Of a DNA stretch of 21,671 bases, positions 8,437 through 18,500 are shown in pieces. Where the stretch lies: assembly GCF_000485595.1 (NCBI RefSeq), contig NW_014577739.1, positions 120,669 to 142,339 of the forward strand. Direction: 5' to 3'. Origin of the DNA: Priapulus caudatus. Taxonomy: Eukaryota; Priapulida; Priapulimorpha; Priapulimorphida; Priapulidae. Positions within the stretch are counted from its first letter, which is position 1, and every line of letters begins with the position of its first letter. The translations under genes were made by a program, and so were the position numbers. The notes under the pieces are model-generated. The model ran no database searches. It was not told where the DNA came from and saw only the letters and a program-made list of their open reading frames with translations.

Positions 8437-11400
8437 ATGTTCTACGAGGGCAACCCGGTCGGTGCGATTGTCTTCGGCGCGTGGGACAACATCCTCGGGC
8501 CGCGCGTCGTCGCCGCATGGACGAACACCGCGCGCTCGCCGCCGCCGGACGCCGACGACCTGCGCTACGTCGCGGGTCGCGCGCTCGCCGGCGAGCTGTG
8601 TCGCGACGTTGCCGCGGCGACGTCGTCGTCGCGCGTCGAGAACAAGCTGCTCGCGCTCGCGGGCCGGCGGCTTGTCGTCGACGCGTACGTGTTCGGTGCG
8701 GCGCGCGAGCCGTCGCGCGTGAGCGCGGTGGCGCTGGTGCTGCCGCGCGACGAGCGGGCCGCCTTCCTCGCGACGCACGCGCTCATCGCAGACTGGATGC
8801 AGCGCATGGTCGGGAAGATGCGCGTGCTGCTAGAGGTGGTAAGAGACAATCGCACGGCCTGGGGGGGGGCGTATCGGTGGTAGACATGCGATGCTCTGGT
8901 AGCGGTGCCGTAGTCACGGTTACGTGATTGGTATTGGCGGTGGATAGTGGCGAGTGATGAGATGCGCGGGGAGTAGTGCCACCGGTAGTAATGCACAGGT
9001 GTTTTTCTAAATGTTATTTGTTTGAACACACAAGAGCTGTGAGAAAAATTATCAGGACGATGAGTTGGAATGGTGTCTAGTTGTGTATTGGCATTAGGCT
9101 CACAGCCTGGTCTGGCTATAACTTATAAGATATGCAGAGTACAAGTCAAAGTACGTTGGTATATTCGCCATGTGTCGGCTTCTAAAGAAAAATCCTGCAT
9201 CCCTGAATGTAGTAAATGTATGATTGTGCAACTGGCAATGGTTATATGTGTGTTCCATCAATCATTAATGTAAAAGAATGCATTTACGTGATATGTAAAT
9301 GCACTTGTTCATCTTATACATTGTGGTATTTGCCACATACAGGTTTGCTTTGTGTTTCTAGGAATCTATAATGGATGCTGTGAAAGATTTCTCTATGTAC
9401 ATACCAGACTTCATGGAAATGATAAGTAGTCTCCGGCTGGTTGGATTGCCACCAAAAATTAATGTAAGCAAATTAGTATAAGTATTTTAAGTTAATTAGG
9501 TAACAAAAGTGATTTTATATTATTAAGGCTATTTCCAAGTATTTCTAATGTTATGTATTATATTTTGGTAATACAGATGTTTGTAATAAAATGAAACTAT
9601 AAGTATATATTATAGAACTATTAAGTTCATTTATGAACAGTATTGAGAGTGAATTAAAGCAAGTTTTGTTTAAATTATTCACTCCTGACATTCATGTGGT
9701 GATGTAGGGAATTTTTGAAATGTTTTTGCTTTGATTTGCTTCCAGACATGTGATACTTTGCTTGGGGCTGGAGAGAACATAGAGGTGCAATTTATAGCGA
9801 AGGCTATAGCCTCACACATGCAGACATTCGGCTGCACAGTCGTTATAGGACAAAATGCCCAAACCGTTAATGAGGTACAGTAATTTTTCTGTAGAGAGAT
9901 TTTCTACAGAATGTGTATTTGAGATTGCAGATATTAAAGTGAAAACTGTGATGTGTGATCAGTTAAACTGAGTTGATGTAATGCATAAACGTCTAAATTT
10001 TATTACTTCCATGTACTTGGTAACAGTAATGGTAACGCAGAGCTGGCTGTCAGTTAAATTGGTCAGCAATGTTAAATGTCTAGAGGTTGTAATTTATGAA
10101 TGAATTGGATATATGAATCATTAATTACCAAACGTGCTCTTCACAAATTTATAAAAGCAACCTGTTAATCTGATGCACATTGCATTTTAAGATGATCAAC
10201 ACCCTTGGAATCTTCCTATTACCAGAGGAAAGGCAATGTAGTAGATATGTGCTCGAAGACAGTCTTTGGCCTTATCACCCTAGTCTCTTTCTTCAAGGCC
10301 TTCTAATGGTAAGAATACTGCACATTTAATTGCAGATTTTAAATAGTCACGTGGCACCGTTTTTCACATTTATATTATATTATTTAAATATCTTTTATGT
10401 TAATGTTATCCCTGCACTGAAATTGTTGTGTGGGATTCTACTGTGCACCTGTGCACCAGGCGTGATTGCAGGGGTGGCAAGGTGAGAATATAACTCTCGC
10501 CAGTTCATTCTCACGTGCCAGTTACATTTGTACTTCACACTCGTTCCCGGTTTATCGTTTCTATCTGCACCCTGCCAGCTACACAATTCTTACCTTCATC
10601 CATATTTCGTGTACAGGCTTTCCAGCAGTCCTTTACAACATTTTAGGGCTAATTTTAGGGAAAAATTAAGGTTTTTTTTAGGGCTATTTTAGGAATTTTT
10701 AGGGATGAATCGAAACATTTTAGGGATAAAATAAGTCAATTACCTTTCATAAACATCAACGTGTTAACGTACAGATACAGTTCTACGTGGTATGTGTCCA
10801 GTCTACCAGCTATTCCTATCCTCCAAGTCCTCGATACGACTGTACATCATCAAGTTTCATGCAAATTAGGCATGTCTTGTACATCCAGCCAGGAACAGGG
10901 TCGTATAATCACACACTGAAGCTTAGGAATCACTGGTAGACTGAGAGTCACAATACTTACTCTGTATAAAGATAACTAGAAAACATAGCGTATTCAGAAA
11001 TTGATGGGGGGCGAAATGTACCTTGGCTGCCGCAGGCAGGCCCGCGTGCCGTAGGCATGCCAGTGCTAGGGGGGGTCTGGGGGCATGCCCCCCCAGAAAA
11101 TTTTGAAATATTTAAGCCATTTTCCTGCAATCTGAGGCATACTGTGGGCCATATTCTCATGTCTGATAACACTATCTCAACCCTAGACTAAACCCTACAA
11201 CCCTTGTCTAATTAGCAGACAAACTATGCGACACCTTGCAGACAGCGCCTGTTTAGTAACTCTAGGCTGTTCCATTTACCATAGACATGCCAGATACAAA
11301 ATGCCTGAAAAAAAACAATGTGTCCAACAGTCCAAGCGAACAATGCGAACAATCAGTGCAAATTTTGTACAGTGCAACTGAAATGATGAATATAACCTTG

Positions 11401-13331
11401 CCGCTGCAGAATGCGGAAATTAAGCCTAGAAATCGTAATGATTCTGCAGAATGAGGAATGGTTGGAGACCCTGCATTAGACATAATTACAAACCAAAAGT
11501 TCATCATCTCATCACCAAAAACTCCAAACAAATCTGCGAAATTTTTTTTTTAGGAATTTGAATAAAATTTTAGCCCTTTTTTAGGAATTGCATACGTTTT
11601 TAAAGTTTTTTTTAGGAATTTTAGAGCGAGCTCAAAATTTTAGGAATTTTTAGGAATTTTAGGGGCGCTGGAAAGCCTGCGTGTACCAGAGGTGCACATT
11701 GCTGCAGAAGCAGGAGGGCAAGAGGAAAGTCTTGCCAATTAATTTTCGCTTCTAGTTAATGTCGTGCTTCGCTCGTCCCATTTCTATCGCTGCTATCTGC
11801 ACCCTGCCTGCTACGCGCTTCTTCGTTCATTCGTTCTCGTCATCGCAGCCGTCGCAATTCATTTAAGTTCCCGCTTCTCCCTCCCCGTTCTATCGTTGCT
11901 ATCTGCACCCTGCCTGCTACGCGTTCAATCCTTCGTTGGTTCGTCGCAGGAGCGGCAGGGCGAGACGAACATCTCAGCGCGTGACGTGCTCTGCAGCCGC
12001 TACCCGACGACGGTTGTTGACGTGACGACGAGCGAGGTGAGGCAGTCGCCGCCGCTACACGAGCATGTGCACCGCCGCTGCGATGCGCTCGCGCAGGAGA
12101 TACACTGCATCTGGACGGGCAAGCGCGAGGACGAGCTCTACCCTACAGTGTAAGTCACCTGCTATACTCATAGTATACTGCAGTGTAAGTCACCTGCTAT
12201 ACTCATAGTATACTGCAGTGTAAGTCACCTGCTATACTCATAGTATACTGCAGTGTAAGTCACCTGCTATGCTGCAGTGTAAGTCACCTGCTATACTGCA
12301 GTGTAAGTCACCTGCTATGCTGCAATGCATACACAGTGTATATTGTTCGAGTCATGGGGAGGTCTGTGTAGCAACCGTGTGCCACAGTTTGCTCTGTTTC
12401 ACGTTTTGTTGTGATTACTTTCAGAGGTGTTTTCCAGCCAGTTGATTATCCAGACACTTTGGTGCAGAATTTTCTTTATGAGGTGAGTAGTAGTATATAC
12501 GCATTTATATTTAATCAATTACAAAGCTCTGTGTCTGAGCTCTTCCTCCTAGAGCGTGTAAACAATGTTATTGTTTATTATTAAGCACCACTGTCACTGT
12601 GCTTACATTTCAATTTACAAGCTTGGTGCTTGGACTTTGAATGTCAAATGTATTTCCCTAATATTTTCTCGATCCCTGCAGCTTTTCCAACTGAGTGGAA
12701 GCAATGGCGTGAGAGAAACCTACATACAGAACTTTATTCGGCTACTATCACGAAAGGCTCTAGCACTTATCAAATACGTCGAGACGCATACGTGAGTGTA
12801 AAAATCATATATTCAACTTCATAGTGGTATACTGTGTGTATAGCACCTCAGTAATGTGTATATTATTATAATTCCTGTATATGAAGTGATATGACAGTGG
12901 CAACATGTTTATTCGTGAGCACACGTAAAGAAACGGCGCCGCCCGTGGTGCACACGTAGGTCCTAACTGCCGTTGTATCTTGCCACTCATCTATCATCCA
13001 TGGCATGTTACTCTGTGAGCTCGGCGGCACCATGCCATAAATGAGCGCGCTCACTCGACCGTGTTCTCGCGCTGCGAAACCTTCGAGCGAGCAACGCGTT
13101 TCTCGTATATCTCTGCGGCGCTGACAACCCGCTCCGATCTTTCCTCTGCTCAGGAACTTCGGTAGGGACCCTCTGAAGACGAGCATGCGCAAGCTGAAGC
13201 ACGATCTCGACCTTGGACAGGAGGGAGACTTCCGGATCGTGCTGGCGCAGGCGGAGAAGCTAAAGCCGGGATTTTTCTGCTTCCTGATCGGGAACAGCAA
13301 GCTGTTTGCGGAACCGGTCTACGACATCTAG
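7765..13331 (+). CDS. C9orf72: C9orf72 homologue (guanine nucleotide exchange factor/GAP-complex DENN protein), complete, 8 exons
   Basis: Exons: 7765-8838, 9362-9463, 9746-9874, 10192-10308, 11950-12149, 12425-12482, 12682-12791, 13154-13331. All introns are GT-AG and phases close perfectly, giving 655 residues. Family signatures appear in order: AWDNILGPRV (about residue 239), HMQTFGCTVVIG, LLPEERQCSRYV, RYPTTVVDV, PPLHEHVHRRC, LSRKALALIKYVE, KLKHDLDL, then EKLKPGFFCFLIG near the C-terminus. These cover the longin (uDENN-like) and DENN regions. In vertebrates the protein joins SMCR8 and WDR41 in a lysosome- and autophagy-linked complex with GTPase-activating activity. The human protein is 481 aa; the excess here is an N-terminal extension. 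The start at 7765 is the first in-frame ATG, with G at -3; an alternative ATG at 8437 would give a near-standard length. Exons 1, 5 and 8 are GC-rich, the others AT-rich. Confidence 0.93.
10541..11940. repeat. Three copies of a repeat of about 45-60 bp in C9orf72 intron 4
   Basis: The core CTATCTGCACCCTGCC(T/A)GCTAC occurs near 10561, 11794 and 11899, each preceded by a CTATCG or TATCG tract and followed by TTC-rich sequence. The last copy ends just before the exon 5 acceptor (CGTCGCAG at 11949). The first copy is separated from the others by the transposon at 10614-11679. Confidence 0.75.
10614..11679. mobile_element. 1.07-kb DNA transposon in C9orf72 intron 4, 6-bp target duplication
   Basis: The terminal inverted repeats are CAGGCTTTCCAGC and GCTGGAAAGCCTG, and CGTGTA lies directly outside both ends (10608-10613, 11680-11685). 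Both subterminal regions are full of TTTTAGGG and TTTTAGGAATTT copies, about 10 per side or fewer. The centre holds a G-run/C-run palindromic tract (GGGGGCATGCCCCCC). No intact transposase was found; the minus-strand open frames at 10957-11172 and 11262-11531 lack domain signatures. Superfamily uncertain: the CAGG end resembles hAT, but hAT normally makes 8-bp duplications. Confidence 0.8.
12146..12322 (+). repeat. Tandem repeat of the exon 5 splice-donor segment (six copies)
   Basis: CAGTGTAAGTCACCTGCTAT occurs at 12146, 12181, 12216, 12251, 12275 and 12299. The first three copies have a 35-bp period, then it shortens to 24 bp. The first copy straddles the real exon 5/intron 5 border (exon ends 12149), so each later copy carries a duplicate GTAAGT donor within the intron. 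Use of a later copy would read in frame into a TAA straight after the border. Confidence 0.9.
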
Positions 13332-14749
13332 GCTGCGAGCGAAACCGCCGCGGCACGTTCCCGAAGTTGCCGGCTGTCCTCGAACGGCTCTCCTTGACCG
13401 ATGGTGATTTTTAGCTATCGGTTTCTTCCACGCATCTTTATTTTCTTGTGTGTTTTTGCATCCCGCGTGGATCCTCGGCCGCTCGACTGTCGTCGTCGTC
13501 GTTCGGGCGCGTCGTAACAGCAAGATTTTCATCTGTGATTTTTTCTAGCGAGTTATCTACTTTTTTTTATCTTGAAACGTGAAACCATTTGTTGCTCAAG
13601 CGTAATCTCGCACGACAGAGACGGCCCAGGGTGTATCTCAGACCTTACAGACGTCCGCAAAAAACTGCTATTATTATAGCTGTGTATTCTCCGCTAGCAC
13701 ACCTGAATACCTCCCGACCCACTGCATCCTTCAACCTCCGAAACGTCCAGCATGTATATCAATCAAAATAATCGCGCAGTGCGTGTAATGTAACGTTTAT
13801 GCGAGAAAAGCTGTGAGTTTGAGTTTGAGTTTGAGTTGTTAGAATTTATGTTATATGCGTTTTGTTTATGCTATGTTATAACCAGGAATAGTAAGGCCAG
13901 GTATCGTGTCAATGTTTGTTTACGTTTAACGCAAATAAATACAGTAATCACTATTATCACAGGCACTCGGCTCATGAAAATTTTTCTATGGAAATTATAT
14001 TTATTTAGTGTGCATCATTTACTATATAATGAGTCGATCAGAAAACAGATGTTAAAGAATGTCGTATTGTGGCAAACCTTTCCAGAATGCAACCTTTCCG
14101 TTACCTTGGGTATTACTGTAATTAGTGAAACGATGTTAAAATGATAAAATCAGGGATATCTTGCAACATTATGTATATATACTGTGTAATGAATTTGTTA
14201 ATGCTACCACAACTCGAGTTTGAAATATTGATGTTTGATTCTGATTTCGAGTTATTGAAGTTAGATTGACATTGATACTGACCGGCCATAGGATCTGAAT
14301 ACGTTTACACAATGTATGGATTGAAATGATTTAGTAATGTCTACTGTAAAAGTGCAAAATGCATATATTTCCATGTGAAATTCACTATCTCCATCTCTCT
14401 GCGAATACCAAATGCTTTCATTTGTATTAAAGAATTATGAGGTGAATTGCATAATGTCTTCTAATAATAACATATTAATTTTTTAGTTTTGTCAAGTCTG
14501 CCTGTTGATAAATCCTGTGTAACACTAATGAGACTGGATGCATAGAAGTGTATCTGATCCATGATAGTACTGTGATAGCTTATATTAAGTGAAGATAATT
14601 TATGCTGCAATCTTTTTTATTTATAGATTGTGTTTCACACAAAATAAAAATCTATAGCTTATGTTCAACTTATATGGTTCAACATTATATTCACTAATTT
14701 GAATTTATCTTTTCACGTTTTCTTGTACGTGAACATTTTATCATCGACC
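13332..14749 (+). other. 3' untranslated/intergenic region of the C9orf72 homologue
   Basis: After the TAG at 13329-13331 the sequence becomes AT-rich, with no gene. A GAGTTT hexamer run lies at 13815-13836. AATAAA poly(A) signals are at 13934-13939 and 14643-14648; the first would give a 3' UTR of about 0.6 kb. Confidence 0.55.
13934..13939 (+). terminator. Candidate poly(A) signal of the C9orf72 homologue
   Basis: This is the first AATAAA downstream of the stop codon, about 600 bp into AT-rich sequence. A second candidate lies at 14643. Confidence 0.5.
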
Positions 14750-15123
14750 AGCTCTACCCGTGTAGCCCTTTGCTCCTCCTACCGGTTTATATGACATGGA
14801 AAACGTGCTGGGAAACGGCAGTGAATCTTTTCTGCATGGCAGGATAACTGGTGCCAGCTGAGTAATGCCGCCACTATTTAAATCACACACGGTGGTGTAT
14901 TTGAGCTTTTAGTTAGCGTTTGATAAAGGGCCCAATCTGGCTCAATTGAGTTTGGTGGCATGCTAAAGTCAGGACATTTGCAGGCTAGCATTTTTCAGTT
15001 GTATCACGGGCTATTGCTTAGCCTACCAAACTATAAATATTCACTGTTGTTCCCAGTGCTGTTTCCCAGCGATGTGGGTCATATAGCCCTGTAGCGGTAG
15101 TGAAGGGCTACACGGGTAGAGCT
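14750..15123. mobile_element. 374-bp inverted-repeat MITE (AGCTCTACCCGTGTAG family)
   Basis: Ends of about 60-65 bp are imperfect inverted copies starting AGCTCTACCCGTGTAGCCCTT, with indels, and run inward to TATATGAC and GCTGGGAAAC. No target duplication could be fixed. A related solo end is at 6515. There is no coding capacity. Confidence 0.75.
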
Positions 15124-15417
15124 AGAAAAAGCCAACTACATAATGCGTAGCCAAATGTGTTCAAGAACAAACCTTAAAACTACAATTTCAGTGAGGATAT
15201 TTAGTACACAAGTTGAATTCAAATAATATGCTTATATATACAGTAAATTATTCATATTTACAAAACTGTTACAAATTATGATTGTATAAAAAGTAGACAA
15301 CTTCTAGCAGACTCTGGACCGATATTACAAGAACAAATTTGATTTAAATATCCTCCGACTAAATCTAATACTAGCAATGCTGATAATAAGCATCAATTTC
15401 TACACACTGGTACACTG

Positions 15418-15465
15418 AAAATACCCAGGGAGTTGAGAATATATTCTCAACTCCCTGGGTATTTT
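15418..15465. repeat. 48-bp perfect palindrome
   Basis: Two 24-bp arms, starting AAAATACCCAGGGAGTTGAG, meet with no spacer between 15441 and 15442 and pair without mismatch. It lies 122-169 bp beyond the ARL2 stop codon on the minus strand, so it may be in the ARL2 3' UTR, where it would form a long hairpin. Confidence 0.95.
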
Positions 15466-15586
15466 ATATGTATCACAAATTTCGTAAATGTATGGATACT
15501 GAATACCGGTAGCAACAGAATGTTTGATTTGTCAACTCGAGATGTATTCAACCTTCAGTGGATTTACATAATGAGGCCATACCTTC

Positions 15587-18500
15587 TTAATCCATTGTAA
15601 ATATACGTGATGCAATATCATCTATTACCCAATCGATGCCTTCTAACAAGTTCTCGCCTGTAACTGCACTGCAGTGATAAATTTGCCAATGATGCGTTTT
15701 GATCTCGTCTAGTTCTAAAATCTGCAAAAATGAATTAAAAACTCATGTTAGTTTCCTAACTACACATAACAGGCCTCGAATTAAGCGACAAGAGGGGCAA
15801 GGCAATTTTTTGGGGGCATGTGAGAAATTGCCTTGAATTTTATCTAAAATGGATGGGCACCGAAGCAACTCTCACAATTTGAGAAAGGCACCAAGGCACT
15901 TTTGTTTTTTACTGTGTATGTACAGACCGTCTCCCGCCCACATGTACATCGTCTTCCGCCCCCATGTAAGCTTACACCGTAACACCGACCCCTGTACCCC
16001 CCTCTGCTAATGGAAGTACAGTAACAGGGTTCAACATTAACTTTTTATTTCACTAGACCATCGGGCTAGTAACTGAGGAAAACCACTAGCCCTGACCTAA
16101 CTTTCACTAGCCCAGACCCATGCAGACCATTGTTATGGAAAACTTTCTGTCATCGTATGAATTCTACACAAGCTACACACCGTACAGATCGCAGCTGGCC
16201 ATTCTTGCGCGAGCGTTGTTTCCCGCGCTTTAAATCGATTTTCAGGGGCAGTACGGCGATTGATAGGGGCACCGACAGCAATTGCCGTCGGTTAATTCGA
16301 GCCCTGACACACAATATTTATAAGTTATGACACGACACAATTACATCATTATGTCTGGATGGCAATAACTGTATTTGCCCACAAATTTTATTAGCATAAT
16401 TGTAGTTGATAAATCTCAATTGTTAGGAATAATGAATTGGTTCAGTGTTTGAATATTAGCCCAGCCCTTTGATTTTTATGGATTTTGTTACATGTTGTAT
16501 AGAGAAAATCTAAATTTTATCAATATCAGGATTGGCTGGCTTGTCAAGTCAATATTGCCTAGGCCTTAGTGAGTCTTTGTCTTCATAAGGCCCTGCAATG
16601 TTACCATTTTACACAACGTCACTCTTCTCAAACTTAAATTAGAAACAGATACCTAAATGGTCGGTGGACAATGATGGCTGATCTACAGTTGATTACAGCA
16701 TTACTTGGCTGCAAAGACCATTTTGTTAGAATAGAGAATGTGAAATAACCTGTCGTATATCATCAGCTGAGAGTGCTCCTGGTAAATCCTGCTTGTTTGC
16801 AAAGACGAGCAACGTGGCACCACTTAACCTCTGTAAAATAAAACGTAATTAAGAATTCATCTATTCATTTACAGTATATTTCACAATATATTTAATGGAG
16901 ATTATGTTGTTGTAACAATTCAAACATATTTAACATTATACAATTTCTAAACATGGTAATAAAAAGATATAAAATATTGGACTCTGGTTGTAATAATCCA
17001 TCAAATGTCAGATAAGGTAGTTCACATCATTTTTCAACAAGCACAGCCGACATAATTTTAAACTTCAGCTAAACACGGCAGGTGCCAACTGCAATACTAT
17101 GTTACAACACATTTCTAACACTGATGCACAGCTTTTCACAGTACTATGCAGTACCTCTTCTTGTAGAAGGGAATGTAGCTCTCGCTTGCAATCTAAAAGT
17201 CGCCTTTTGTCTGCACTGTCCACCACCCATACCAATCCATCGGTGCTCTCAAAGTAGTTCCTCCAATATGAGCGGAGAGACTTCTGGCCTCCGACATCCC
17301 ACACATTTAATTTAAATCTGCAGCATTGAAACATTGTGGAATTTATAACTTAGGAAGAAGCTCAAGCTGCTTAACTTGGCTTTTTTAAAACATCTGGACT
17401 ATCTAGATTACATTGAGAATCAGATATATGCTACATTGTGTTTTGAACATGCTACAATACCGTTAAAACCCACTTTACTGTCCTATTGCTAATTGAGTAT
17501 AATACACAGGTATATCCTTGACAACTCATTATTGTTTAAAAAATTATGGATCTATCTGGGTTAATTATTACTCAACCGTGAAGATTGAAAACGTACAGCT
17601 GACGTTTCGCCTCCTATCATGATCAGGAGGCTTTCTCAAAGCTGACTGAAGATTATCAGTTTTGACCATCAGATGGTGTAGTGGTCAACAGCTTGGTCCA
17701 CACGTGACTGAGTCTGTATCCCCTTCGTCACGGTTGATGTTCGGGGGTCTTGCGGATCCAGATGGCCTCCTTAATCCAACGCCTGATTTTGATTAGCTCG
17801 CGATCGATGATCTTCGAATTATCCCAATCGATGGTGTGATTGTCCTTCGCTACGTGGTCCGTGACCGTGGATTTGGTTATTTCGGTAGCCGACTGTTTTC
17901 GTTGGGCCCTTGTGAAAGATTTGGGTGCTACGGTGTCTATTTCCTTTTTATGTTCTTTAAGGCAGGTTTCAAATTTTCGGCCGGTGTCTCCAATATAACT
18001 TTTTTCACACATTGCACACGGTATCTTGTCGACACAGTCTGTAATGTTGTGTATAACTGTTCTGTCCTTAGGGTGTACCAAATGCCTTTTCAATGTCTCA
18101 AGTGGTCTAACTGTTGATAAACAGGTTAGGGATACAGACTCAGTCACGTGTGGACGAAGCTGTTGACCACTACACCATCTGGTGGTCAAAACTGATAATC
18201 TTCAGTCAGCTTTGAGAAAGCCTCCCAGGGTGGTCCACAACCTAAAATTCAAACATGTAAAACTGGGAACTTTAGAGGAGTACATTAGATATTAATTGAA
18301 ATATTGTGCGTGAAGCGCACATCATGAGCGCGAAGTCACTTGCGGCCGGGGTCGAGGACCCGCCTTAGGGGCCTAGAAGCTCAGGGGTTTTAGATGCTCT
18401 CTGGTGCAATCTGAGCCTTATTTTGGAGCATTTTTGCACAAAATTTATGCCCTATATTTCAAAATAATTTGGGTTGAGTCAAGAGTCATGAGTCAAGAGT

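Noticed and set aside
7984-9029. Several long frames opposite or out of frame with C9orf72 exon 1
   Set aside because: They are shadows caused by high GC content; the sense frame carries the family motifs.
10957-11531. Two minus-strand frames inside the intron 4 transposon
   Set aside because: No transposase or zinc-finger motifs, and they cover repeat-like and G/C-run sequence.
13260-13532. Minus-strand frames over the last C9orf72 exon
   Set aside because: They are antisense shadows of the coding exon and its GC-rich 3' flank.
13836-14144. Plus-strand 102-codon frame downstream of C9orf72
   Set aside because: AT-rich, no domain, and it contains the candidate poly(A) signal; it is 3' UTR by chance open.
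17836-18117. Plus-strand frame of 93 codons
   Set aside because: It is the antisense of the Penelope-like GIY-YIG fragment.
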